Origin: Virgibacillus phasianinus
GTDB lineage: Bacteria > Bacillota > Bacilli > Bacillales > Amphibacillaceae
NCBI RefSeq assembly: GCF_002216775.1
Contig: NZ_CP022315.1
Span: 186,001 to 250,000 of the forward strand
Length of the DNA: 64,000 nt
Direction of reading: 5' to 3'
Position numbers and translations under genes: made by a program. The notes beneath the pieces were generated by a model. That model had not been told where the DNA came from and did no database searches. It saw nothing but the letters and a program-made list of their open reading frames with translations. This document shows positions 34,593 to 43,184 of the stretch, in pieces (positions within the stretch are counted from its first letter, which is position 1; each line of letters begins with the position of its first letter).

Positions 34593-35729
34593 TTATCCTT
34601 CTAATGCCTGTTTTAGGTCCTCGATTAAATCCTCACTGTCTTCTATTCCGACGGATATCCTGATTAGTCCGTCTGTAATTCCGAGTTCTAAACGACGTTC
34701 ACGTGGAATGGATGCATGTGTCATTTGTGCTGGTAAGGAAATCAGGCTTTCTACCGCACCAAGACTTTCTGCCAAGGTAAAGTAGTTTACCTTCTCTAAG
34801 ACTTTTTGGGCCAGTTTTCCGCTTCCTACATCAAACGAAACCATGCCACCATAGCCTGATGCTTGACTTGATGCAACATTATGTCCTTTATGACTTTCGA
34901 TTCCGGGGTAATAAATCGTTGAGACCTGCTCATGATCCTGCAAGAAGGAGATGATTTTCTTTGTATTTGCCTCGATTGCTTCCATGCGCAATGCCAATGT
35001 TTTTATTCCGCGCATTAGTAACCAGGAATCCTGTGGCCCTAATACTCCACCAGCTGAATTTTGGATGAAATGAAGATCTTCTGCTAGTTGATCCGAATTT
35101 ACAACAACTAATCCTGCTACAACGTCACTATGCCCGCCAATGTATTTTGTAGCACTATGAAGAACAATATCTGCGCCAAGATCAATTGGCTGCTGCCAAT
35201 ATGGTGTTGCGAATGTGTTATCAACAATAAGCTTTAGATCATGCTTCTTGGCAATTTCCGCCATTTCTTTAATATCGGTAATTTTCAAAAGAGGGTTAGT
35301 TGGTGTTTCTACATAAATCGCTTTTGTTTTGTTGGTAATTGCAGCTTCAACTTTCTCTTTATAACTAGTATCCACATACGTATGATTCAAGTTGAAGCGG
35401 TTTAATACACTTGTCATCAACCGGTATGTTCCACCATACACATCGTCAGTCATGATAACATGATCCTCGGCATTGAACAGCATCATAATCGATGTAATGG
35501 CAGCCATTCCTGATCCAAAAGCAAATCCGGATTTGCCATTTTCCAAATCACTTATCACGGTTTCAAGTGCATGTCTGGTTGGATTACCAGTTCTGGAATA
35601 CTCGTATCCGCGATGTTTTCCGACCTGATCCTGTTTATACGTACTCGTTTGGTAAATCGGTACGGAAACAGCGCCAGTTTGCTCGTCGCCAGTTATTCCG
35701 CCATGTATCACTTTTGTCTTTGCTCGCAT
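34593..35729 (-). CDS. mccB: Cystathionine gamma-lyase/homocysteine desulfhydrase MccB
   Basis: A 378-residue PLP enzyme of the Cys/Met metabolism family. It has YEYSRTGNPTRHALE, GSGMAAI, DNTFATPYWQQP and SATKYIGGHSDVVAG with the PLP-binding lysine. It cleaves cystathionine to cysteine, completing the conversion of homocysteine to cysteine started by MccA. ATG at 35729 sits one base after the mccA stop, with GGAGGAG inside the mccA end; the longer frame to 35744 overlaps mccA. Other PLP lyases of this family are hard to separate by sequence, but the operon supports MccB. Confidence 0.9.
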   Translation of the reverse strand: MRAKTKVIHGGITGDEQTGAVSVPIYQTSTYKQDQVGKHRGYEYSRTGNPTRHALETVISDLENGKSGFAFGSGMAAITSIMMLFNAEDHVIMTDDVYGGTYRLMTSVLNRFNLNHTYVDTSYKEKVEAAITNKTKAIYVETPTNPLLKITDIKEMAEIAKKHDLKLIVDNTFATPYWQQPIDLGADIVLHSATKYIGGHSDVVAGLVVVNSDQLAEDLHFIQNSAGGVLGPQDSWLLMRGIKTLALRMEAIEANTKKIISFLQDHEQVSTIYYPGIESHKGHNVASSQASGYGGMVSFDVGSGKLAQKVLEKVNYFTLAESLGAVESLISLPAQMTHASIPRERRLELGITDGLIRISVGIEDSEDLIEDLKQALEG

Positions 35730-35730
35730 A

Positions 35731-36669
35731 TTATTCTCCTCCATAACTAAAACTTTTTGAATAAATACCCTTACTTAAATATCGATCACTTGCATCGGGA
35801 AAGATGGTTACAATCGTTGATCCTGATTGCGCCACTTTCGCTTCCTCTAACGCAGCAAACATAGCTGCCCCCGAGGAACTGCCGACTAACAAGCCTTCTT
35901 TGTCCGCAAGCTCTGAAACCAGACGGAACGCATCCTGATCCGAAACTGTGTGAATAGCATCCATATAATTGCGATTCATATATTCTGGCAAAAACTCCAT
36001 GCCAATCCCCTCTGTCTCATGTGAGCCAGGTTTGCCTCCTGCAATAATGGAACCCTCCGGCTCAACAATTACTGTTTTTATCGAAGGTTTATGTTTCTTG
36101 AAATAGTTTGCTAATCCCATAAATGTTCCACCAGATCCTGCTCCCGCAACAAATACATCCAGGTTCCCTTCCAGATCCTCCATGATTTCCGGTGCCAGCG
36201 ATTCGTAATAAGTTTTTGGATTTGCTGGATTTTGAAATTGCTGCGGTGAAAAACTATTTGGAATGCTTGTAAGCAATTCATTCGTTTTTTCTATTGCCCC
36301 CATCATCCCTTTTTCTATAGGTGTATGGACAATCTCAGCACCTAACGCCTTCATAATCATTTGTTTCTCTTCACTGAAGTGTTCTGGAATACAAAATATA
36401 ATATTGATATTCTTATTTAATACAGCCAAAGCCAGGCCAATACCTGTATTCCCTGCAGTAGGCTCAATAATAGTTCCGCCATCCTTTAATTCACCGTTTT
36501 TCAGCGCTTCCTCGACAAGCATTTTTCCCAACCGGTCTTTAATACTGCCACCAGGATTATAATACTCCAGCTTCGCATACAAACGAACCCCCTCAGGAAG
36601 GGGGAAATTTGTTAATTGCAACAGTGGTGTATGACCAATTAATTCAGTAACGGAATGATAAATAGTCAC
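35731..36669 (-). CDS. mccA: Cystathionine beta-synthase MccA (O-acetylserine-dependent)
   Basis: A 312-residue PLP enzyme of the cysteine synthase fold. YNPGGSIKDRLG holds the PLP lysine, PTAGNTGIG and GAGSGGTFMG bind the cofactor phosphate. In B. subtilis MccA (YrhA) joins homocysteine and O-acetylserine to cystathionine. The start is GTG at 36669 with AGAGG 8 bases upstream. Lies between luxS and mccB in one operon. Confidence 0.9.
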   Translation of the reverse strand: MTIYHSVTELIGHTPLLQLTNFPLPEGVRLYAKLEYYNPGGSIKDRLGKMLVEEALKNGELKDGGTIIEPTAGNTGIGLALAVLNKNINIIFCIPEHFSEEKQMIMKALGAEIVHTPIEKGMMGAIEKTNELLTSIPNSFSPQQFQNPANPKTYYESLAPEIMEDLEGNLDVFVAGAGSGGTFMGLANYFKKHKPSIKTVIVEPEGSIIAGGKPGSHETEGIGMEFLPEYMNRNYMDAIHTVSDQDAFRLVSELADKEGLLVGSSSGAAMFAALEEAKVAQSGSTIVTIFPDASDRYLSKGIYSKSFSYGGE

Positions 36670-36681
36670 AATAATCGCCTC

Positions 36682-37149
36682 TTATTGTGCAAAAACTTGA
36701 TGCCATTCATTGCGTTTATCAAGCATGTCTCTAGCAATCGCTTTTGCACCTTCTAAACTATGATTTGCAGCCCATCCACATTGCACCTCATTACATGCAG
36801 GTACTTCTGTTGCCTCTAATACATCGTGTAACGTTTTTTCAAGTGTATCAAGCACTTCATCATAGTTGTCATTATTTAATATCGCCAAATAGAAGCCAGT
36901 TTGACAGCCCATTGGACCTATATCCAGTACATTATCCATATGATTTCGTATATTTTCTGCCATTAAATGTTCAATAGAATGTAAGCCAGGCATATCCATA
37001 TGCTCCTTATTGGGTTGTTTGAAACGGATATCGTATTTATACACATTGTCACCGTTTGAACCAGTCGTAACACCAACTAGACGAACATATGGTGCAGCTA
37101 CCTTTGTATGATCTAAATTAAAGCTTTCTACATTCATTTTTTTAGACAA
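36682..37149 (-). CDS. luxS: S-ribosylhomocysteine lyase LuxS
   Basis: A 155-residue enzyme that splits S-ribosylhomocysteine into homocysteine and DPD, the precursor of autoinducer-2. The metal ligands are His57 and His61 (HSIEH) and Cys124 (VQCGW); Cys82 in PMGCQTG is the catalytic base. TTG at 37149 is the best start, 8 bases after AGGAG, giving the [11 protein letters not shown]-terminus; the GTG at 37158 overlaps that site. It lies between yrrT and mccA, so it feeds homocysteine directly into the MccAB steps. Confidence 0.95.
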   Translation of the reverse strand: MSKKMNVESFNLDHTKVAAPYVRLVGVTTGSNGDNVYKYDIRFKQPNKEHMDMPGLHSIEHLMAENIRNHMDNVLDIGPMGCQTGFYLAILNNDNYDEVLDTLEKTLHDVLEATEVPACNEVQCGWAANHSLEGAKAIARDMLDKRNEWHQVFAQ

Positions 37150-37166
37150 TATTGTCACTCCTCTTA

Positions 37167-37802
37167 TTATTTTTCAGCTATCACTAGCCAAACAAATTCG
37201 TTCATTTTTTTAAATGTAACATGGAACTGATTTTTTTCAAAAAGTTCCTGCATGGTGCCAATTGAAGAATAGTATTCGCGGTTTAAATCCTCAATTAAAT
37301 CTGCAAACCCTTTTTTATTTGCTTCTTCAATTATATTTTCCTTTGCAATAGATGATTCAAACATCGTATCCGCGAAGACCACTTTGCCTCTCTTTGTGAG
37401 TACCTTGAAGAATTTAGCTATTGCTTCATCTTTTTCTTCATCCGTTAAATGATGAAATGCATAGGTACTAACAATAGTATCAATCGAATTATCCATATTT
37501 GGAAATGTTAAAAAATCACCTTCATAGACAGGTAATTCCGGTATTTTGCTTACTGCAATTTTACGCATTGCTTCTGAGGGTTCCACACCCGCAACCTGGT
37601 GCCCTTTTCCCACTAGTTTCTTCGTTAAATTGCCTGTACCTATCCCAAACTCGAGCACATTTCCGGTCGAATATTTTGCCACCTCATCTAATATTTTATC
37701 ATAATGAAGAAACACGGCGGCATATTGCGGATCTTTTCCTAAAACACTATCGTCATAAGATTCCGCCCACTCCTCGAACAAACCGATAAATTCTCTTCCC
37801 AT
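37167..37802 (-). CDS. yrrT: SAM-dependent methyltransferase YrrT
   Basis: A 211-residue class I methyltransferase: [15 protein letters not shown] (motif I), [13 protein letters not shown] (motif II) and [12 protein letters not shown]. In B. subtilis yrrT heads the yrrT-mtnN-mccA-mccB operon for methionine-to-cysteine conversion; the methyl acceptor is unknown. Here it heads the same operon, with luxS in the place of mtnN. Confidence 0.88.
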   Translation of the reverse strand: MGREFIGLFEEWAESYDDSVLGKDPQYAAVFLHYDKILDEVAKYSTGNVLEFGIGTGNLTKKLVGKGHQVAGVEPSEAMRKIAVSKIPELPVYEGDFLTFPNMDNSIDTIVSTYAFHHLTDEEKDEAIAKFFKVLTKRGKVVFADTMFESSIAKENIIEEANKKGFADLIEDLNREYYSSIGTMQELFEKNQFHVTFKKMNEFVWLVIAEK

Positions 37803-37825
37803 CTATTTCAACTCCACTTAATGTA

Positions 37826-37899
37826 TTAAAACATAGTAATTCACTATGAATAGTATGGATTACTTGTTTAAGAATAGCATATGATGGATTATCTTTCAA
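37826..37899 (-). promoter_or_regulatory. Promoter of the yrrT operon with a downstream operator-like repeat
   Basis: On the minus strand TTGAAA (37894-37899), 17 bp, TATTCT (37871-37876). Just downstream, CATACTATTCATAGTG and AATTACTATG form AT-rich repeated halves. In B. subtilis this operon is repressed by CymR; whether this is a CymR site is not settled. Confidence 0.5.
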
Positions 37900-37960
37900 A
37901 GTTAATCTATTATTAGAAAACTTGGTGATGAACTAGCCTTGCGAAAAACACCTACACATA

Positions 37961-37994
37961 AAAAAAGAGAGTGCAGCAACATTCTGCACTCTTC
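37961..37994 (-). terminator. Terminator of the YhcN-like gene
   Basis: AGAGTGCAG and CTGCACTCT pair around CAACATT, with a T-run on the minus strand. Confidence 0.82.
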
Positions 37995-38008
37995 CTAGTC
38001 AAAGTTAT

Positions 38009-38668
38009 TTATTTTTTATCTTGTGGGAATACACGTTCAATCATATTTCCAAGCTGATCGAATATGCCTTCGATTGGTTCACCGTTATCGGCTTGGTCGG
38101 CATAATTATTTACAAGGTCAACAAAGTCTGGGTTTGTTGAAACGTAAACATTGTCAATGTCCTTGTCTACAGACTTTACAATATCGGATATTTGTTTCTT
38201 TGTTTCATCGGTAAGTTGATCATCATTGTTACTGTCATTGTTGTTATTGTCTGCCATGCCGTTTGTACCATTGGTGCCATTTGTACCGTTAGTTCCGTTG
38301 GCATCATTACCATTATTATTATCTCCGTTTGTATCAAGGCCTGCAGCTACGTATGCATTATTATCAGTTGTTACAACATATGCATGATCAATGCCCTTTA
38401 CCTGATTGGTAATTTTATCGGCAGCTTTTTCGGACAAATCATACTCATCATTGTTCTGGTTATTGTCACGGTCTCCATTATCGTCATTATTCATATCAAA
38501 ATCCTGTCGATTATCTTGACCGTTCATGTCAGATCCATCACCAGCATTAAATCTTGTTTGTTCAACATTGTTATCATCTGGTTGTGCACCATTGTTGTCA
38601 TCCTGGTTGTTACAGCCGACAAGTGCTGCAGTAGCCATAAGTGCTACCCCAATTGTCTTTATTTTCAT
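38009..38668 (-). CDS. YhcN/YlaJ-family sporulation lipoprotein
   Basis: A 219-residue lipoprotein: signal peptide ending at ALVGC (Cys19), then a low-complexity Asn/Asp/Gly-rich region (about 20-80 and 110-150) that includes a TNG triplet repeated five times, and a YhcN/YlaJ domain split over about 78-110 and 152-219 (AYVVTTDNNAYVAAGL, VYVSTNPDFVDLVNNYA). These lipoproteins occur in spore membranes. The acidic, Asn-rich linkers are longer than usual. AAGGAGGG precedes the ATG. Confidence 0.85.
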   Translation of the reverse strand: MKIKTIGVALMATAALVGCNNQDDNNGAQPDDNNVEQTRFNAGDGSDMNGQDNRQDFDMNNDDNGDRDNNQNNDEYDLSEKAADKITNQVKGIDHAYVVTTDNNAYVAAGLDTNGDNNNGNDANGTNGTNGTNGTNGMADNNNNDSNNDDQLTDETKKQISDIVKSVDKDIDNVYVSTNPDFVDLVNNYADQADNGEPIEGIFDQLGNMIERVFPQDKK

Positions 38669-38839
38669 TGGTTTTTTTCCCTCCTTACATATTTGTGATT
38701 AGTATGTAACATCAAACACAAATTATTCTGTTGTCTGCTTCTCCTTTTTTTGGAAAATACACCAAATATGTCTTAGGAAATATATTTATTATAGGGGTAA
38801 ACTACAAGTAATCCTTTAAATTTTAAGGAGGGGAAATCA

Positions 38840-39076
38840 GTGGATATACCGGACTACGACAAAGCTCTTTACTACACGTTATGGGGACAATGGGATGATT
38901 TACTTGTGTTGATGGTTCGAACAAACGATGACATGCTATCAAAGCGGATTCAACACTTTTTACACTCTTTTTATTATTCATCTGATCAGGATAATGTAAT
39001 AAAAAACCATGACCAATTACTTTATTACATTGATCATGCTATGAAATATACACCAACAGTTGTTATGGAGGTATAA
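38840..39076 (+). CDS. yhdB: YhdB-like small protein
   Basis: A 78-residue protein matching YhdB: DYDKALYYTLWGQWDDLLVLMVRT at the N-terminus and DMLSKRIQHFLHSF next. Function is unknown. The start is GTG, with AAGGAGGGG at good spacing. Convergent with rsgI across a shared terminator. Confidence 0.82.
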   Translation: MDIPDYDKALYYTLWGQWDDLLVLMVRTNDDMLSKRIQHFLHSFYYSSDQDNVIKNHDQLLYYIDHAMKYTPTVVMEV

Positions 39077-39081
39077 TGATT

Positions 39082-39114
39082 AAGCTGCCCAAAAAAATTC
39101 GGGGCAGCTTTTTT
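39082..39114. terminator. Shared terminator between yhdB and rsgI
   Basis: AAGCTGCCC and GGGCAGCTT form a stem around an A-rich loop with a T-run on the plus strand. It touches the last bases of rsgI. Confidence 0.78.
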
Positions 39115-40294
39115 ACTTTTTGTTACCATGCTTTTCATGGCCCTTTCCATGATTATTGCCATGGTTGCCATGATGACCATTTTTTTGCTTGTTACCGTTA
39201 TTACCATGATGAATACCTTGGTTCTGGTTTCCATTATTGGCGTTTTTCTTATTGTTAGATCTATGGTTGTTAAGGTGACCGTTATTATGATGTTTATTAT
39301 TTCCATGGTTTTGTCTAACTTTATGCTTTTTTTCTTGTTGCTTTTCTTTTTTATCTGGCTTTTCTTTTGACGCCTTTTTACTTTTTTGTTTAGCCGATTT
39401 ATCAGGGTGACCTCTATTCGAGTGATCTCCGGTATGTTTTTTTGGTTCGCTTTGGCGCTGGACGGCTTTTTTCTTTTCTAATTTGGGCACAACCGCTGGA
39501 TGGTTGTCTTTCCCTTCTTCAGACACAGGTTGATTTAGATCCGAATTCTGATGAGTTGATTTAGAATTAGAATAAAAGGAATGAATGAGTTCTTTTTCAT
39601 CATCATCAGCACGGGTTTTCAACACCATTTTTTCTGGTTCGGAAGCAGTGGTCTCCATATTTTCTGCCATCACTTTGTTCATAGAAACCTTTTCTTTTTG
39701 AGCTTGTTCCCTAATTTCTCCAGGAACCTGAAAAGTGGCAATATCCCACGAGGTATTATGGGTTAAAAAGTAGTTGTCAACTGTATCCAAAACTGAAATG
39801 TCCCGTCCATCTACATAACTAACGCCAACCAATACATTTTTACCGTGTTTTGTTAATCCAAGCGCATCACTCTTATTCATGATAAGTTCAATTAATCGTT
39901 CAATTTTTTTATCTTGATAGTCGGGTAATTTTTGAATTAATTTCCGCGCGTCGTCATTCAATGGGGAAATAGAAACTACATTTAAATTCTGATCTATCTC
40001 AATTTCCAAACTGGGATTTATGTCCAAATTGACGTATGCATATGTTTTGTTTTGGCCGCCGAGAAGGAAAAATGGCATAACAAATAGGAGCACCATACAA
40101 GCAATTGCTACATACCTGCTGCTTTTCTTGGAATGAAAGAATAACAATTCACCTTTCTTTGAAGCTAACATCTCATAGGAAATTTCCGCACCAATATCAG
40201 CGTCTTTGACAGACTTCACCTTACGAAAAGATCCATCCTGCGTCATAACAATGATATAATTTCGATGCTTTTCCATCACTATCCCTTTACTCAC
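39113..40294 (-). CDS. rsgI: Anti-sigma-I factor RsgI
   Basis: A 393-residue membrane protein: an N-terminal cytoplasmic RsgI_N domain (MEKHRNYIIVMTQDGSFRKV), one membrane helix at about 56-78, a conserved extracytoplasmic part (AYVNLDINPSLEIEIDQNLN, ARKLIQKLPDYQDKK), and a tail of about 130 residues very rich in Lys, Asn, His and Gly. It holds SigI inactive; in B. subtilis heat and envelope stress release it by proteolysis. The GTG start overlaps the sigI stop by 4 bases, so sigma and anti-sigma are translationally coupled. Confidence 0.93.
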   Translation of the reverse strand: MSKGIVMEKHRNYIIVMTQDGSFRKVKSVKDADIGAEISYEMLASKKGELLFFHSKKSSRYVAIACMVLLFVMPFFLLGGQNKTYAYVNLDINPSLEIEIDQNLNVVSISPLNDDARKLIQKLPDYQDKKIERLIELIMNKSDALGLTKHGKNVLVGVSYVDGRDISVLDTVDNYFLTHNTSWDIATFQVPGEIREQAQKEKVSMNKVMAENMETTASEPEKMVLKTRADDDEKELIHSFYSNSKSTHQNSDLNQPVSEEGKDNHPAVVPKLEKKKAVQRQSEPKKHTGDHSNRGHPDKSAKQKSKKASKEKPDKKEKQQEKKHKVRQNHGNNKHHNNGHLNNHRSNNKKNANNGNQNQGIHHGNNGNKQKNGHHGNHGNNHGKGHEKHGNKK

Positions 40295-41022
40295 TGAGCC
40301 ACCCCTTTAAGATAATCCTTGAGATATAGATAATCTTCACTTAATACAATGAAGATCGCTAAAATATATTTCCGGTTCCGTTCCAATGTTTTCTTACTTA
40401 CATTGACCCTTTTCACCAAATCCTTAATTGGAAGTTTTTTCTTCTGATGAACGTACTCCCTTAATTCTGCATCATCGTACAGGGTTTTTGCAGTGCGAAT
40501 GGCTGATTCACGTGCATCCCTGTGCTTGGGAGAAGCTTCTGTAAGCTCGGATAGCGTTAATTTATATTCCGAAAGCTTGTCTTTAAAGTCAGCTATTTCT
40601 TCCCGGCGATACCATGCTTCCTGTTCCTCCTGGTATCTTTCATTTACAGCAACAATTTCCGCCGGATTTTCCATTTTTTCTTCGTCATAGCTTTCGTCTA
40701 ATGAAGCTGTACTTGGTGTTTTTTGCACAAATCGAATATAATCAATAACTTTGCGCTTAACAACCAATTTTGCGAACGACAGAAAAGAACTGCCTTTTTC
40801 CGATGAATACGTTTGAATGGCCTCATTAAAGGCAAAAAGTCCAACACTAAACTCATCATCGCGTTTTGGGTCAATATAACGTTTGCAAACTTCTGAAACA
40901 CATTTAGCGATATAAGGCTGATACATCTTTAAAAGATAGTTTTGCACATCTTTATCCCCTTCTTTGGCCGAAGCAATCATTTCATCAAGGGGTCTTTCTT
41001 TTAAGGACTGGTTGCTAATCAA
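40291..41022 (-). CDS. sigI: RNA polymerase sigma factor SigI
   Basis: A 243-residue sigma-70-type factor. Region 2 is seen in DDEFSVGLFAFNEAIQTY and GSSFLSFAKLVVKRKVIDYIR; the C-terminal part has a helix-turn-helix in KDLVKRVNVSKKTLERNRKY. SigI directs heat and cell-wall stress genes in Bacillus. The start is TTG at 41022 behind GGAGG. A candidate self-promoter lies just upstream. Partner of rsgI downstream. Confidence 0.93.
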   Translation of the reverse strand: MISNQSLKERPLDEMIASAKEGDKDVQNYLLKMYQPYIAKCVSEVCKRYIDPKRDDEFSVGLFAFNEAIQTYSSEKGSSFLSFAKLVVKRKVIDYIRFVQKTPSTASLDESYDEEKMENPAEIVAVNERYQEEQEAWYRREEIADFKDKLSEYKLTLSELTEASPKHRDARESAIRTAKTLYDDAELREYVHQKKKLPIKDLVKRVNVSKKTLERNRKYILAIFIVLSEDYLYLKDYLKGVAQ

Positions 41023-41049
41023 CCTAAAGCACCTCCAGCCATTATAAAA

Positions 41050-41078
41050 TTCGTCAATTTTTTATCATTTTTGGGTGT
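41050..41078 (-). promoter_or_regulatory. Possible SigI-type promoter of sigI
   Basis: On the minus strand ACACCC (41073-41078) and CGAA (41050-41053) resemble the ACCCCC/CGAA pattern described for SigI promoters, but the spacer is 19 bp, longer than I would expect. sigI is autoregulated in B. subtilis. Confidence 0.3.
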
Positions 41079-41276
41079 AGTTTTTATATATTTAAGGTTT
41101 ACTTTATTAATCATAATTATAAAATCATTTGTCATGATGAAAACCACCATCTTTATTTTTTAGGTATTATTTTCTATTTCAATATGACTAATCTTAACGT
41201 ATCCGCGGCACAGTTACTATCACAGGTTATTTACAGTTCTATTAAAAATCGATTACCTTTGACATATTTCTGTATT

Positions 41277-41318
41277 AAAAAAAGCGTTCATGTCGAAATT
41301 TCGACATGAACGCTTTTC
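41277..41318 (-). terminator. Perfect terminator hairpin downstream of the PRC-barrel gene
   Basis: AAAAGCGTTCATGTCGAAA and its complement pair perfectly, with flanking A/T runs. It lies past the repeat that follows the PRC-barrel gene, and also faces the sigI upstream region. Confidence 0.8.
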
Positions 41319-41319
41319 T

Positions 41320-41521
41320 GTTTCCAGCTTCACCACCCAGTGAATAGTGGACTGCCACCACCACCGTACGATAAATTCAACTTCGGTTCACCAAAAGGAG
41401 GGACTACTAAAACCGGGCTGTCGCTCAGGCGTCGGCATACTCCATTTGCAGGGGAATGTTTCCTTTATCTCCTACGCTTCAGTCTAGTCCATACGTCGCT
41501 AAAGGGGCGCTTCAGCTTTTT
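41320..41521. repeat. Long copy of intergenic repeat family A
   Basis: Begins CCAGCTTCACCACCCAG and ends GGGGCGCTTCAGCTTTT, like the ends CCAGCGCCC and GGGGCGCTTTCGCTTTT of the copy at 57897-58026, but with a longer, different middle. No plausible gene inside. Confidence 0.5.
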
Positions 41522-41527
41522 CATTCT

Positions 41528-42247
41528 CTACAGACTTGCCAAGGCATCTTCTTTTGTGTCAAAACTCGTTTGTTCTTGTAAATAAGATGCCGGTAAATTA
41601 ACATAGATGTCCTTATCCGGCCATTCGACAGAGGTAATATGCTCTGATTTAATCAAATAATATCTTTCCGCTGGGACTTTAACAACCTTCACAACCAGAA
41701 AATTAATCTTCCAATCATCATCGTCAAATATTAAATCTGTTATTTCTCCCATTTTACCGTCATGCCCGTGGACTTTTATACCAATTGTATCCGATTCATT
41801 TAATAGTACATAATTTTTATTTTCATTCATTTCCATTTCATTACGCTTCGCCGCATTCTCTTCGTCCTGCACAGGAACTTTTGGAATAAATGGTCGATCT
41901 ACTGCTCCCCACAGGTTCTCACCACGCCAATACCGATTCCAGCCGTAATACTCGGTAAGACTTGCCTCGTTTGCCTTTGATATTTCCGCATCGGCCGGTA
42001 TGGTTGGACTATTTTTGATGGTTTCTTTCGTGTGATTAACTTCCACAAGTTTTTCTTCCGCATTAACTCCCGTAAAGGATGAAGGTGATACGTAGACATT
42101 TCTTGCTGGTAACCATTTGTGTGTATCTACTTGTGCATAACGAATTGCCCAGCTGTGATCATCAAAATAAATATCTTTGACCTTGCCCATTTCGCCATCT
42201 GTTGCATGAATATTAAATGATTTCAACGTTGAGGTTAAATAAAGCAT
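41528..42247 (-). CDS. PRC-barrel domain protein, two repeats
   Basis: A 239-residue soluble protein with two PRC-barrel units, about 3-75 (DGEMGKVKDIYFDDHSWAIR) and 150-225 (DGKMGEITDLIFDDDDWKI), joined by a polar linker. Similar PRC-barrel proteins are stress-linked in Bacillaceae; the ligand is unknown. AAGGAGG precedes the ATG. Confidence 0.82.
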   Translation of the reverse strand: MLYLTSTLKSFNIHATDGEMGKVKDIYFDDHSWAIRYAQVDTHKWLPARNVYVSPSSFTGVNAEEKLVEVNHTKETIKNSPTIPADAEISKANEASLTEYYGWNRYWRGENLWGAVDRPFIPKVPVQDEENAAKRNEMEMNENKNYVLLNESDTIGIKVHGHDGKMGEITDLIFDDDDWKINFLVVKVVKVPAERYYLIKSEHITSVEWPDKDIYVNLPASYLQEQTSFDTKEDALASL

Positions 42248-42321
42248 ATAAAATCCTCCTTTTTTCTCTCATGAAGATTAATTACCCCCTATTTCACTTT
42301 ATCAAACAATTGGCAAATTAT

Positions 42322-43140
42322 TTATCGCAGGTACGAAGAATAAAAATATTCAATTGGAATGAAAAGCCCTACTTTTCCATGTTCTTCACTTTCAAGTGTT
42401 GCAAATACCACACCAATAACTTTACCGTTTTGGATTACCGGGCTGCCGCTATTCCCATGATAAACTGGTGCATCAATCATAACGACTGGCTTTTCCCAAT
42501 CAGATAGTAATGTTTCTTCTATAATTGTTCCTTTATTCGCGATGCCCTGAAATCGTAGTGGATTGCCAATAAAATATATAGGAGCATCCTTTTTAAACAC
42601 GGGGTCTCTTGCCAAATCTAAGGATGGGAAGTTCTCCCCCTCAGCTTCCAAAACAGCTAAATCTACTGATGGATATGCGGCAACAACTTTGGCCTGGTGT
42701 AGACCTTTATCCGGAAAGGCTACGGTCACATTCTTTTCTCCTTCAATAACATGCTGGTTCGTAATAATTGTGCCATTTTCATTGATAGAGAAACCTGTAC
42801 CCCTGGAATCACCCGCTTCAATTACCACAACCGCCTTTTTATATGTACGAATGTCATCCTGCATTGAGAGCTTCGATGATGTGATCAAAAAATCAATTGC
42901 AGGAACAGACACTATTTTTGGGAAAAACGCAAAAACATTAATTATCATCATAATCGCAATTAGCCAAAACGCCCACTTTGGAAATGGACGTTTTGGCTTC
43001 TTTTCCAATCTATTTTCCTGTGCCCTTTTTAATGCATTCTTCCTCTCCGTTTCGACTAGTTCGATAAGTTCTTCATCATCAATCTCTTCATATAAATCTT
43101 CATCGATTACATCGTGATTGTTCTTATTGTCCTTATCCAT
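42322..43140 (-). CDS. Membrane-anchored trypsin-like serine protease (HtrA-like, no PDZ domain)
   Basis: A 272-residue protein with an acidic cytoplasmic N-terminus, one membrane helix at about 53-70 (WAFWLIAIMMIINVFAFF), then an S1 protease domain outside. The triad is His in TNQHVIEG, Asp in SVDLAVLE and Ser in YHGNSGSPVI. It lacks the PDZ domain of HtrA/DegP, so substrate control must differ. Probably an envelope quality-control protease. ATG at 43140 follows AGGGGTG. Confidence 0.85.
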   Translation of the reverse strand: MDKDNKNNHDVIDEDLYEEIDDEELIELVETERKNALKRAQENRLEKKPKRPFPKWAFWLIAIMMIINVFAFFPKIVSVPAIDFLITSSKLSMQDDIRTYKKAVVVIEAGDSRGTGFSINENGTIITNQHVIEGEKNVTVAFPDKGLHQAKVVAAYPSVDLAVLEAEGENFPSLDLARDPVFKKDAPIYFIGNPLRFQGIANKGTIIEETLLSDWEKPVVMIDAPVYHGNSGSPVIQNGKVIGVVFATLESEEHGKVGLFIPIEYFYSSYLR

Positions 43141-43184
43141 CAAGTCACCCCTATTTAAGAGAAACGTATAAGTGGCATCGTCGT

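Noticed and set aside
38192-38698. 168-codon plus-strand ORF rich in Ile/Val
   Set aside because: It is the antisense reading of the Asn/Asp repeats of the YhcN-like gene; the open frame follows from that codon composition.
39034-39370. Several His/Met/Ile-rich frames over the end of rsgI
   Set aside because: Shadow frames of the low-complexity RsgI tail, with no ribosome-binding sites.
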